64,000 nucleotides of DNA from Neovahlkampfia damariscottae (Eukaryota > Heterolobosea > Selenaionea > Neovahlkampfiida > Neovahlkampfiidae), in assembly GCA_016618085.1 (NCBI GenBank), contig JABLTG010000089.1:19085-83084 (forward strand). The letters run 5' to 3'. Position 1 is the first letter of the stretch; each line of letters begins with the position of its first letter. Below, in pieces: positions 20,609 to 34,100 of this stretch. The notes below the pieces were generated by a model, which saw only the letters and a program-made list of their open reading frames with translations, ran no database searches and had not been told where the DNA came from. A program made the position numbers and the translations under genes.

Positions 20609-23600
20609 ATGTTCAGTTGGTTCAGTTCATCTTCCTCAAAAGAATCTGAATTAATTAATAACATCCAAAATCTGGAGACAAGTAATCCAGAATGGTCAAG
20701 GTATATCAAAAACTCATAATTCTAAATCTTTTTAGCGTCATTCGAGAATTTATGGATACTCAATTGACCGATGACTATCAACAAAGTACTTTGATTAAAG
20801 CCTGACTTACATTTTTTCAGTCAAGATTGATATTAAAGCGTTGAATGTTTTATGCAACTTTTTACGACATTCTGATGAAACAAACAACAAAGATGGTGTT
20901 TTATTAAGAATATTAGTTTTCAAAGCAATTCAAAAACTTTTAGTCAACAAATTTTTATTTTCTCAAATATCAAAATATTTTCAACTTGATTTATTTATCA
21001 AAGAAGTCGCAAAGAGTTCAAGACAGTTTGAAAAAAAAAAAAAAATTAATCTTCCAGATCTTTGCCTTATGGTATAAATTCACTTCATGCCATCATATAC
21101 TTGGAAACTAAAGATGATGTTTCAGAAGAAGAAAACAAATTCATGTTTTCAAAAGTCAACGGTTTTGAATTTTTGTTATATATTTTACAAACTTATTCAA
21201 CTGATGATTCAGATGCTGATGTGATTGAAGTAACCCAAAATATCAAAAAAATTAATTTTTAAAAAAAAGAGCGTCTTGGAAATTTTAAAAGTTTTTCTGA
21301 TCACAAGAAGACAAAATTCAGCAATGGAGTGTATAAAAAAAGTAAGAAAAAACTTTTTAAAAGATTAGTTACAAACAGTATTTCTACCTGAAATACAAAT
21401 AATTATGGATTTATTACATCATTCAGATGAAAAAGTTCGTTCATCTTCAAGTTTAATCATTAAACAAATTCTAAAAGAATCACCACCAAATATCATTCAA
21501 TATATACAATTGAATGCATTAGAAAGTGGAGTTTTATTACATCAATTATTGTTCATTTTGAATGATGAAACAACTTCAAATGATGCACAAAGAGAAATTA
21601 GTATTGAATTGATTGGTAAACTTTTTTTTTTTAATGAACTTTTGAAGGTTTATTTTGTACTGGTTGTCATCAAAGTTTACTCGTTATACAAAATATTTTT
21701 CCTGAAATTTTGATTCAATTTTTAAAGCCTGATCAATCATCCAAAAACTTGTTTGATTTTTTTTTTTCTGAAATTTCATAGGAATTGGAATCGGATGTTT
21801 ACAAAAGTCATGGAAGATTTTGAAGAACCAAAAGTTATTTGGGATAAAAAAACAAGAAATGAATTAAAACAAGTTTTAGAAGAAGAAATTTCAATTTTAG
21901 AAACACAAATCGATAGAAATGATTGGGATTATGAAAATTTCTCAGTAGTTTATAAATCACCAAAAGATTTTTTTGTTATTCCTTATTATTTAAATTTATT
22001 AGAAGAAACAATAAAAAAATCAAAAGATTTTAAAATTGATGATCCAGTTACTTTTGTGAGAAATTTATATGATTCCTTAGTTGTTTCAAAACAAGATGAA
22101 ATTGAAATTATTTTAAGAACAATGAAAAATGTCATCAACCGATATCTTGATTCATTTCAAAAGTTTGAACATATGCATTACCTGGTAATTAAATAAAAAA
22201 ATTAAAAGTTTTACCAACAGGTTTGGTTGATGGATATCCAACGTTCAAATGATAAATGGTTGGAAGAATTATTTTTGTTGATCAAAAAATTATTTACTTA
22301 TACTTTCAATATTAAACTTTTTGTTGAAGCAGGTGGAATTCCATTACTCGTTGATCATTTATGTGTTTTACATACAAATGCAAATAAAATTGAAAGAAAT
22401 ACAGAATCACCAAATATCTTTACTATTACAGTTAATGCATTGGCTTTAATCGAAGCAATTTCTGTTATACCGAGATATAGAAGAGCATTATCAACAAAAG
22501 ACAATTTACAATACATAATTCAAGTAATTATCACTGTAAAAACTAATCATTTAAACAGACACTTTTGGTGAATCAAAGAGAGATTATTAATCAAGTTGTT
22601 GTTATTTTATTAACATTGACATCACATTTTCAAGAAATTCAACCTGTCTTATATGAAACTGGTGTTTTTTTATTCTTAATGAGATTGATGAACACAGGAT
22701 GTACTGAGTTGATGGCTTTATTTTTAAGAAAGTATCATAGAGTTCAAGATTATTCAGAAAATGAAAAAAACAGTTCTTTTCTTCAAAATTTCTTACCTGC
22801 TTCATTATATCTTTTGTTAGATAAAGATAAAGGAGAAATGTTATTCTCTGAAGCAATGAATACAAATTCTTGTGGAGTAAGAATATTTTTCATCAATTCT
22901 TACTTTTAGCCTTATTTGATTTGGTCTAAAGATCAAAGAACTAAAATGGTGAATGAAATCGATTTATATTTAAATGATTTTCAATTGAAATTACCAAAAA
23001 ATCCTAAAATTTATTATAAATTCGAAACACCTTTTAAGATTAATTATGAATCAGATGAAGAAATTTTCATTGAAAATATTTATGTTCGCTTACATAATGA
23101 ATATCCAGATTCAGATATCATTGAACCTGAAAAATATTTATTTGGTTTAATTGACAATATGAAAGAGTAATCAAAGTTTTTTCTTTTTTTAATATTTTTT
23201 TGAAGAGATTCAAAATTGATCACTATCACCACTGCTCAATCAAATTTATACAAAAAATATTCAAAATTAGAAGTCTTTACAAATTATCCTGCTTTTGATA
23301 AACTTAATTTGTTATTAGATCGATGTAAGAAAGATATTTTCTAATTTCAATAGATTCTGATGTTCAAAATGAACAAAATATTGAAGTTTTAGAATCCTTG
23401 ACAAATTTATTATCAGTCATATTCTCTTCTGAAAATTCATCAGAAAATAGAATTGGTTTCATTCAAAAACAAGAATATGTTGAAAAATTATTCGAATTCT
23501 TGAAAAAATGGTATTCAACAATTGTTTATTTCTTATTTCATAGTTCAAATGAATTGAATGCTTTTCAAAGAATCATATTCAATGTTTTAAACATTATCAA

Positions 23601-25872
23601 TCTTTTATCAACCAATTTAGTCGATTACTTTGCAAATCAACCAAAATTATTTCAAACTTTGACAAAATACTATACATCAGTAAGAAACATTGAAATATTC
23701 TAATTCTTTTTTAAGTTAAAAAATCATTCAAAAATATCATTAGAATCAATCAAAATTATCAATAATCTTTCAAAATTTGAATCACTTCATGAAAAGATGA
23801 TTGAAAATGGTGTTTTATTACATTTACTTGATATTGGTGTTCTTTATCAAAATGAAGAAAAAAATGGAATTGATGAAATTCTATTCATTTCAGTTGTTAG
23901 TTTGATCAATTTATCCAAAAATTTCGAAGTTCATACATTACTTATAAATTGTTTAACTGACAATTTATTAAATTTAATGATAGAATCACCTTCTGAATTT
24001 GTATTTCACTCAAGAAAAACAATCGAAAATCCAAAAATCATTTGGAATCATTTAACACAAAAAGAATTGAAAGAATTCGTCAAAAGTGAAATACCAAAAG
24101 TTACACAAGATGGAGAATGGAAGATTCCAACATTTAGATATTCATGTTTAGAAGATGAATTAATGATTGATGGTGTTTATATTAGCGGTATCAAAATGGG
24201 TTCACAATTTGAACTTGAAAATCCAGGAAAATTTTTAGAACATATTTTATTGTCTATTTCTGAAGATAATCTTGGATTATCTAAACCTGATAATGATGAA
24301 AAAATAGTTCAAGTGATTTTGAAAAAATTATGCATGAAATTAACAGCACTCAAATCTTTATTGAAAGAACAAAAAGATAATCTTCATTTATCAGAATCTA
24401 ATTATCTAAATTTAACACCTTTATTCAATATTTTACTTGAATTACCAAAATTAGAAAATAATAGAGGTAGTTTCAAATTATTATTGGAATCATTTTTGTT
24501 ATTATCAAATGATGGATATACATGGAAACATACATCATCTCTATTTTGTTTTCATAAATTATTACACATTTCAAATGAACACAAAGAAATAATTCTAAAA
24601 ATTTTAAGTGAAATCTGTTTGAATGAAAATAAAGCAGTTGATAATGCAATTACTTCAGGTGTTATAATTACAGCTCTTTATATCATTTCAAGTGAAGAAA
24701 ATGAAGAAATTAGATTAGAAGCTTCTAAATTATTGGGTGTAATTGTTGGAAATTTAAAATTTGGTGAATTTGGATTACATATTTTACAAAAAGTAATGAT
24801 GCAAAGATTTGGTGAATATTTATTAAAATCATCTGAAATACCAGAATCTCTTTTAGATTTTTATGATGATGACCACAATGCACCTGACATTGTTTGGAAT
24901 GATGGTGTAAGAGGAGATTTACAAAATTATTTAAAATCACAAATTGATTTAATGAATGCCTATTTTGAAAAATTCAACAAAGAATACACTTATCTTTATG
25001 AACCATATGAAAGGAAAAGTTTAAAAAAAGAAATTTTAGTTGGTGATATCTTCATCAAGAGTTTTAATGATAATCCATATTTCAAAGTGAATAATCCAGA
25101 TAGATTATTATCTTTATTATTTGCAAGATTATCAGATGAACATTCTGAGTATTTAAAATCAGTTGATTATTCAACAACACCATTGGACCTTTGTTCATTA
25201 TGGGATGCTATTAAAAATTTAATAAAAAACTCACAATCACTTCAATTAGAGTGTAACAAATATATCAGAATTGTATTCGCATTTTTACAAGATTATGAAG
25301 AAGAAGATACCAATGTTATCAATAGTGTTTTGAATGTACTCGCTATTTTAGTTCAAAATGAAACAAGTGTTAATCATGTTGTTCAAGGAAAATATTTACC
25401 TATTTTATTATTTTTAACTAACATTGATGATTTGTGTTTATCAATTTTGAATGTTTTTGTTGAAATGACAAAATTTCCAGAATTTTTATTGCAATTCAAA
25501 TTGGCAGGTGGAATTGTTTATGTTTTAAAGTTAATTTTGAGACAAGAAAATAAAGTTCGTGAAAAATCAGCTGAGTTATTGAGTAAAATAACATTGAATT
25601 CAAAATATGGATCTCAAATGAAAGAGTATATTTGTCAATTTTTGACACCAAAATTTTCATCAAAATTTGAATCTAGACCTGATAAATTTATTGAATTTTT
25701 TGATGGTTTTCATGAAACAACAGGAAAATATAAAAGAAAATGGAGTAAAGAAATTAGAGAAGATCTTTTGTTATTTTTAGAAGAAAGAATTAAAGAATTT
25801 GAAGCTGAAAAATGGAATGGATCAGAAAGGTTTTCAATTGATTCAGTTTCTCAAATATTTAAAAAAGAATAA
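20609..25872 (+). CDS. RME-8/DNAJC13-like protein lacking a J domain
   Basis: Fourteen exons (20609-20700, 20736-20785, 20821-21025, 21058-21229, 21270-21341, 21369-21615, 21648-21750, 21782-22184, 22221-22523, 22559-22876, 22910-23166, 23206-23324, 23354-23679, 23716-25872) join in frame to 1,607 aa. Four IWN-type repeats, the hallmark of RME-8, are visible: VIWDKKTRNEL, LIWSKDQRTKM, IIWNHLTQKEL, IVWNDGVRGDL, plus a degenerate KWSKEIREDL near the end, each followed by a similar 90-residue block. The rest is armadillo-like helical repeats. RME-8 is an endosomal scaffold that recruits Hsc70 through its J domain; no HPD motif was found here, and the N-terminal PH-like region of animal RME-8 is also absent. 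The stop lies inside AATAAA. Confidence 0.7.
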
Positions 25873-25954
25873 AGATTTATTATAGTAAAATAATGATGAA
25901 TTAAAAAAACAATTCACTGTTTGATTATTCAGATAGTTCATACAAATACCAAAA

Positions 25955-26073
25955 AGCTTACAACACTCCCGGTTCCCAGGTGGTCTCCCACCCTAGTACT
26001 AGGAGAGCCTGTAGGAGCTTAACTTCGCAAATCGGACGGGATGCGGTGTATTCTCCTAAGTATGGCCGTAAGC
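25955..26073 (-). rRNA. 5S ribosomal RNA
   Basis: The minus strand reads GCTTACGGCCATACTTAGGA and continues as a canonical 5S sequence: GCATCCCGTCCGATTTGCGA, AAGTTAAGC, the AGTACTAGGGTGGGAGACCA region and CCTGGGAACC. The 5' end GCUUAC pairs perfectly with the 3' end GUAAGC to form helix I, which fixes the ends at 119 nt. A run of T residues follows directly on the minus strand (25951-25954), as expected for a polymerase III terminator. It stands alone between protein genes rather than in a tandem array. It is used in the large ribosomal subunit. Confidence 0.97.
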
Positions 26074-26610
26074 GAAATAATAAAACAACATGATGAACTG
26101 ATCCAAATACATGATGAACTGATGTGCAAAAAACCAAATGATTTCTCCTGCAATTTTAACTCTTCAAATAAAAAGAAGGAAAGTTGGAGAACTAAAGTGT
26201 TTTCTTTTAAGTGCTTTTGTGTGGAAGGAAGATCTCCAGAAAGCCTTCTTAAAGGAAAATCCTGAAATTGAATTAAATACCAAAGAGTAATGTGACTGAA
26301 AAAATTGAGGTTGAAAATTTGAAACTTCAAAAAAAATAAAATTCAATAACTTAAAAAAGTGAATTTGATGAGAACTAAATCACAAATCTACAATTCTGTT
26401 GATTAATCATCAAATTCAATTGCACTGAATTCCTCTTCCATTTCAGTCTTTTTTTTAAAACTGGTTTCTTCTTCGTTTGTAGTTTTGTTCAGAGGATGAT
26501 TAACCTTTTAACTGATATTTCGCCTGTTTGTCTTATTTTTCTTTTCTAGATTTAACCAATCAGCTTTCATTTTTAGTACAAAAAGTTTTGTCAAAAAGAA
26601 CAAAAGAAAT
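26074..26610. other. Intergenic region between 5S rRNA and FCF2
   Basis: About 540 bp. Open frames on both strands at 26041-26346 overlap the 5S gene and lack coding character, so I reject them. The interval 26403-26570 on the minus strand holds a weak candidate small gene listed separately. A CCAAT at 26556-26560 lies 51 bp upstream of FCF2. No repeat or further RNA gene was seen. Confidence 0.5.
26403..26570 (-). CDS. Possible very small protein with one intron
   Basis: An ATG at 26570 opens a frame of 20 codons ending in a TAA, and the same frame continues to a second TAA at 26403-26405 with an acidic end (EMEEEFSAIEFDD). A 42-nt GT-AG intron of length divisible by three would remove the first stop and leave a protein of 41 aa, Lys/Asn-rich then acidic. 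I do not recognise it. Against it: the CCAAT motif of the FCF2 promoter would lie inside its coding sequence, and it is extremely short. It may be chance. Confidence 0.2.
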
Positions 26611-27411
26611 ATGAAAATTGAACATTTTAATTTAAATCATGATATATCAAATCTTGACTTTGACCAAATAAAACAATGCAAACCTAAACATGTTTCAACA
26701 AAAAAACCACAAAAATTAACCACAAACAACACAGAACCATTTAAACTCGGTGAAATTGAAGAAGAAATATTAAAAGTTCTCAGTGAAAGAATAACAAAAA
26801 CTTTTGAAAGATATTACAAAAATTCATTAAAACTTAATTTTCCAACACTTGAAAGTAATCATGAAAAAGTTGATTTATCAAAACTTGAAATTGACACTGA
26901 CTTATTTGAACAAAGTTATTTTAAATATGACGAAAAGAACCTTGGTATTGAATTGAATGAAGAATTTCTCATCAAAGCAAATGGAATTAGAAACTCTGAA
27001 AAATTTCTCAAAGAAAAAGGAGTGTTAAATGATTTAGAAAAAAAGAGTTTAGCACCAAATTCAAAAGAAAAAACAAAAAAAAAAGAAGGATTAGTGAAAT
27101 GGTTTGGCATGGAAAAACCGATAATGACACCAGAATTAAGATTAGAATTAGAAGCACTTCGTCTTAGACATACTCTATCAGGAAGAGGAAAAGAACAAAA
27201 AGAACAATTTGAAAAACCAGAATATTTTCAAATTGGTACTGTCATAGAAGGAGCAACTGAATATTATTCAGACAGAAGAAAAAAGAGAGATCGAAAACAA
27301 ACCTTCTTAGATGAAATTATTCATGATCAAAAAGAAACAAATTATTTAAATGAAAGATTTGACCAATTAACAGCAAAAGATAAAAAAAAAAAGAAAAAAA
27401 TTAAAAAATAA
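26611..27411 (+). CDS. FCF2: Pre-rRNA processing protein FCF2 (Tdt-interacting factor 2 family)
   Basis: A single exon encodes 266 aa. Fcf2 is a nucleolar factor needed for cleavage of pre-18S rRNA at sites A0-A2. The C-terminal 100 residues hold the Fcf2 domain: WFGMEKPIMTPELRLELEAL, then LRHTLSGRGK, PEYFQIGTVIEGATEYYSD and DRKQTFLDEIIHDQ. The protein ends in a poly-lysine nuclear or nucleolar targeting tail. The N-terminal part is not conserved, as usual. A CCAAT lies 51 bp upstream. Its TAA stop is inside AATAAA (27407-27412) and only 3 nt separate it from the stop of the convergent AMPK gene. Confidence 0.9.
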   Translation: MKIEHFNLNHDISNLDFDQIKQCKPKHVSTKKPQKLTTNNTEPFKLGEIEEEILKVLSERITKTFERYYKNSLKLNFPTLESNHEKVDLSKLEIDTDLFEQSYFKYDEKNLGIELNEEFLIKANGIRNSEKFLKEKGVLNDLEKKSLAPNSKEKTKKKEGLVKWFGMEKPIMTPELRLELEALRLRHTLSGRGKEQKEQFEKPEYFQIGTVIEGATEYYSDRRKKRDRKQTFLDEIIHDQKETNYLNERFDQLTAKDKKKKKKIKK

Positions 27412-27414
27412 AAT

Positions 27415-29055
<1,641 letters not shown>

Positions 29056-29272
29056 TTTTCAATTGAGTTCAAAAAATTTGGTTTGTCCACGTAAGTCACT
29101 GATTGCTATTGGATGAAAAACTCCTTGTGGTTTTAAAAAAAATCACTTCCCATTAAAACCAATTCATGAAAAAAACAATTAAAAAATAAGACGTTAAAAA
29201 TTCTATTTATAACCACCAATTAAGTTGTCGTTTCTTACTTCCAATCATTGAGTTAAGAAGAAAAATTGGTTC
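29056..29272. promoter_or_regulatory. Divergent promoter between AMPK alpha and ARF-GAP
   Basis: The 217-bp interval contains ATTGG at 29108-29112 (53 bp from the kinase ATG) and CCAAT at 29241-29245 (28 bp from the ARF-GAP ATG). Each gene thus appears to own one CCAAT-type element. No other recognisable signal. Confidence 0.4.
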
Positions 29273-30424
29273 ATGGGCAAAAACAGTAAAGAAGTAAACG
29301 CAAGACACAAAAAAATACTTGATGACTTATTGAAACAACCTGAAAACAAATTCTGTGCAGATTGTAACGAAAAAGGTTCAAAAAAAAAAAAATTTAAAAA
29401 GCAACTTTTAAATAGGACCTCTTTGGGCTTCTACTAATCTTGGTGTCTTTGTTTGTATCAAATGTTCTGGTGTTCACAGAAAAATGGGTACACATATTTC
29501 AACTGTTCGTTCCACAACTTTAGATGAATGGACACCTGCTCAAATTAAAAGTATTCATTCAAAAGGCAATGCTCTTGTTAATTCTACTTTTGAAGCGAAT
29601 TTAGGAAAAACATCAAAGATTACAACTCAATCTGATGACAGAAGTCGTGAATCTTATATCAGAAACAAATATGAACACAAAGCGTTTTATGGTGCTTCAA
29701 ATGATGATATGAAAGAATTTAAAAAACAAGTTCAAAAACCAAAAGTTGAAAAACAAACTTCAAAAACTACAACAAAACCAAAAGTTGAGAAACAAAAAAA
29801 AGTAACAGAAGAACCTTCAATGATTGATTTTGGTTCAAATAACAACAACAACAACAACAAAAAGAGTTCATCACTTCAAGATTTCGTTTTTGACTCAAAA
29901 ACTAATGATGGATTTCCTGAACCAGATGAATTTGAAAAACAAGCAATGATGAAACAAACTCAAGTAACACAATCAAGTAATTACATTATCTTTTTAAAAC
30001 TAAATATTTAGATTTGTTAAAGTATACTCAAAATGATACTGATAAAAAAAGTAACATTATGGCACTCTTTGATGAAGCAACATTACCTGCTCCAATGAAA
30101 CCACAAATTGTTAATCAACCTGTGTATCAACAACAACAACAACAAAAACCAATGATGAATCCTTATCAACAACAAAATAAACCGATGATGTATCAACAAC
30201 CAAGACCAATGTATGGAAATCAACAACAACAACAACAACAAATACAAAATAAACCTATGATGTATCAACAACAAAGACCAATGTATGGTAATCAAAGACC
30301 AATGTATGGAAATCAACAAAGTCAACAACAAATGATGTATCAACAAAGACCGATGATGGGTCAACAACAAGGTCAACAACAGTATGGAAATAATTTTCAA
30401 CAATCAAATAATTTTAAATTTTAA
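29273..30424 (+). CDS. ARF GTPase-activating protein (SMAP-like) with Gln/Met-rich tail
   Basis: Three exons (29273-29375, 29416-29976, 30012-30424) give 358 aa. The ArfGAP zinc finger begins at CADC, continues GPLWASTNLGVFVCIKC, and has the arginine-finger and structural motif CSGVHRKMGTHISTVRS followed by LDEW. Such proteins switch off Arf GTPases in vesicle trafficking. A central Lys-rich region follows with EPSMIDFG and a hydrophobic FDEATLPAP segment that could be clathrin- or adaptor-binding motifs. Residues from about 240 on are low complexity: poly-Gln runs and repeated MYQQ, RPMYGNQ units, which create strong tandem CAA repeats in the DNA (30127-30410). Size and layout fit SMAP1/AGD5-type proteins. 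Confidence 0.9.
30127..30410 (+). repeat. Low-complexity CAA-rich tandem repeat inside the ARF-GAP gene
   Basis: Repeated units encoding Gln runs and RPMYGNQ or KPMMYQQ heptads, each 15-30 nt and imperfect. The plus strand is dominated by CAA triplets. Such sequence is prone to slippage, so length variation between strains is likely. The reverse-strand ORF across it is an artefact. Confidence 0.7.
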
Positions 30425-31157
30425 ATTAAAAACGGTTTCTTTTTTGAATGCTTTTTTTTTTTTTATTTTCAGGAATTTCGTGATTTGTCAGCTCTGTTGA
30501 AAATTAAGAATGTATAATATTTCCTTCCATGAATTTTTCTGAGATACAAACAATCACTTCTTTTTTTTTCATGTTTGTTTCTAACTACCAAAGCACCAAA
30601 TTCTTCCTTCAATTATTTTATTTTGTAATTATGTCCTAAACATTAAGGTATCGAAGTTATGTTCATCAGAACCTTTAGGACTAAGCATTAAGTGTTTGTC
30701 ATTTAAAATTAATTTTTTTTTTAACCTGATTGGTCAATTCAACAAACTTAAACGTGAAAGAGAAATTCAACCACCAAATTAAAAAAAGAGTTTTCTGCAT
30801 GGTGTTACCAGTTCAATAGTCCATCTTCAAATTTCTGATTCAAATCAACAAATTAAAAAAATTACTTTTTTTTTGGAATTGACAGGCTTGAAATTTGTCA
30901 AGTTGCTTCTTGCATTTTCTGGAATTAATGTAATTCAAATAACATTGGTTCATTCACTCGTTTCTTGACAAATTTAACCGTAAAATCACTTAAATGAAGA
31001 AGGAGAATGCAATAGATACCATGGATTTTCAATTATGTGCTCACACATCAAACAATCAACAAAATAAAATAGATACATTATTTTATTGAATTTATTTAAT
31101 TTCTGATTCGCCAATTTTATCCAATCGAAAAGAAATCGTTGTAAATTTACTTGTCCA
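30425..31157. other. Long intergenic region with a possible structured element
   Basis: About 730 bp, the largest gap in the first half of the window. No coding frame is convincing. Positions 30633-30640 and 30674-30681 form a perfect 8-bp inverted repeat with an internal GTTC/GAAC hairpin, treated separately. Two CCAAT elements (31111-31115 and 31121-31125) lie 33-47 bp upstream of the ATPase gene. Several poly-T tracts are present. Confidence 0.5.
30633..30722 (+). ncRNA. Candidate small structured RNA (speculative)
   Basis: GTCCTAAA at 30633-30640 pairs with TTTAGGAC at 30674-30681; inside, GTTC pairs with GAAC around a 4-nt loop. A near-exact direct repeat (CTAAACATTAAG and CTAAGCATTAAG) begins at 30636 and 30681. 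A T-run (about 30713-30722) follows on the plus strand and could end polymerase III transcription. No match to tRNA, U-snRNA or box C/D consensus was recognised, so this is a weak call. Confidence 0.2.
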
Positions 31158-34100
31158 ATGCCACCAAAAAGAATTGGAGGTAGAAACTCAAGAAGAGAAA
31201 CCAGAAGTTCATCAAGAAAGAGCTATGCGGAAGATGATGACAATGATGAAATTTTTTATGAAGATTGGGATGTTGAACCAAGATACAACACCAGAAGGAG
31301 TAAAAGAAATTTTGAAGAGCCACTACAAGATAATATGAGCCAAAGAGAAAAAAGAGCACTCAAAAGAAATAATATACCAATCGAAGAATTTTTTGAAGTA
31401 AGAAATTTAATTTTAAACATTTTAGGAAACGACCACTGAACTAGAACCAGTAGTTGAGACAACAACACCACCTAAAAAGAAAGGTGGTCGTCCTAAAAAA
31501 TCAATAACACCAACAAAACCACAAGAAATAGTTTCAGAGGAAGTTCAAGAAGAATCAAAAGAAGTTATAGAAAATGAAGAACAAAAACAAGTTGAAGAAG
31601 AAATAGAAGTTGAACAAAAAGAAACTACCACTGAAAAAAGACCTCGTCCAAAAAAACAAGATGAAGACATGGTTTATGATTTGGAAGAGGATGAAGAAAA
31701 TGAGGAGGAACCACCAGAAGAAAAACCTAAAAAAAAAGCAAAATTATATGTATCTGATGATGATGAATTTACTATTGAACAAGTTGATCAAGAAGAAGAA
31801 GAGGATGATGATATTCTAAGTGAAGAAGAAAATTTAACACCTTCATCACCTTCTTCGCCATCACCTCGTTATCAAACAAGAAGAAGATCATTAATGAAAC
31901 GTAAATCTAAACAACCAGTGGAAGAAGATGATGATGAAGAAAGATATAGTCTAAGACCGAGAACACCAATGAAATCACAACCAATTTATGAAGAAAGCCC
32001 AAAGAATAAACCAAAATCAAAAAAACATTATGACAAAAGACCGAAAAGATATAATGAAGAAAGTTCTTCAGTAAGTTAAAAATTTAGTTTTTAATTCATG
32101 TTAAAAAAGAGTGAAGATGAAAGATTGATGATTGGAAAATCACAAGCAGATATTAATCCAATGTTTATCGATAAATCAATCACTTGGGAATCTATTGGAG
32201 GTTTACATTCACACATTGAAGCTTTAAAAGAAATGATTCTTTTGCCACTGTTGTATCCAGAAATTTTCACAAAATTCAATATTACAGCACCAAAAGGTGT
32301 TTTGTTTTTTGGACCTCCAGGTTGCGGAAAAACTTTAATGGCTAGAGCACTTGCAAATACATGTTCGAATGCTGGTCAACCTGTTGCTTTTTATATGAGA
32401 AAAGGTGCAGATGTTTTGAGTAAATGGGTTGGAGAAGCAGAAAAACAATTGAAATTACTTTTTGAAGAAGCAAGAAAAACACAACCTTCTATCATATTTT
32501 TTGATGAAATTGATGGTTTAGCGCCAACCAGATCATCAAAAAATGATCAACACACAGGCTCCATTGTTTCAACATTATTGGCTTTAATGGATGGTTTAGA
32601 TTCAAGAGGAAATGTCATTGTTATTGGTGCTACAAATCGAATTGATGCTATTGATCCTGCTTTAAGACGTCCAGGACGATTTGATAGAGAATTAACATTC
32701 AAATTACCTTCAAAATCAGACAGAGGAGAAATTTTCAATATTCACACAAAAGATTGGGTTCCAACCATTTCAAATGAATTGAAAGAATTTATCAGTGAAA
32801 AAACAGTTGGCTATTGTGGAGCTGATATCAAAGCACTTTGCACAGAAGCTGCACTTTTTTCATTAAAACGATCGTATCCACAAATTTATAAAAGTCAAGA
32901 TAAATTGTTAATTGATATTGATCAAGTTAAAGTATCAAAAGATGATTTTATCAAAGCAATGAAAAGAATTGTTCCTGCAGCTCATAGAAATTCAGTTGTT
33001 CATGGAAGACCAATGCCAATGCACTTAAATTCTTTACTAAATGATGAATTACAAAATGTCAGTAAATTGTTTAAAAAAGATTATGAAAATGGAGTTAATT
33101 TGTATCGTCCATGGTTATTAATTCATGGAAATGGAAATATGGGTCAAAATTATATCTCAAGAGCTTTACTTTATGATATGGAACAATTACCAACTTTTTC
33201 TATTGGATTACCAACATTATTGTCAAGTTCATTTGGTAGAGAAGAAGCTTTGATTCAAAATTTTGCAGAAGCAAGAAAAAACGTTCCTTCTATCATTTGG
33301 ATTCCAGATATCCATGTTTGGTGGGAAAAATCAACTGAATTAATGAAATCTTCATTGATAACATTAATGAATGATATACCAAGTACCTTACAAGTTTTTG
33401 TTTTAGCTTCAAGTGAACAAGATTTCAATTCTTTACCAGAAGAAGTTAGATATCTTTTTAAAGATTGTAATTATAATGTTGATTATACAAATGAAAAACA
33501 AAGAAGAGAAATGTTCAAACAAATTGAAGAAGATGTAAAAAAGAAACCAGAAATTGAACTTCCATTATCAATGTTACCAGTACTACCAAAAGTTCAATTC
33601 AAACCAACTTTCAAAATACCAATTGAAAAATTAAAAGAAGAAGAAGCTTATTTACGTGATTTAAGAATTAGATTAAGAGATTTGTTAATGAAAGTTTTAG
33701 GAAACAAAAAATTTGAAATTTTTGTTAAACCAAATGACAAGAATCCAGATCCAAATGATGAATTAATTTGGGTCCATCAAATTTTGGAAAATGTTAATGA
33801 CAAAAAATATTCAAAAACTCAACAGTAAGAAAAATCTTTTTTTTAAAAACCTCTCTTTAGAATCATTAATGATTTTCAATTTTTTGTCGATAATCATACA
33901 TTGTATGCTGATGAAATTGCAAAAGTAAATAATATTGATCCTTTATTGTATAATAAAGTCAAATCAAAAGCTCATGATTTATTTGATTCAGTTGAATTTT
34001 CTGTGAATCAATTTCCAAGAGATTTGAAGAAGAAATGTAATGAAATTTTTGAGAGAAGATTAAACCAACAACTTGAAGAATCAAAAGAAAAAATTCAAGA

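Noticed and set aside
26041-26346. Open frames on both strands beside the 5S gene
   Set aside because: They overlap the 5S rRNA sequence, have atypical composition and no recognisable domain.
30083-30403. Minus-strand frame of Leu/Ile/His repeats
   Set aside because: It is the antisense reading of the CAA-rich region of the ARF-GAP gene.
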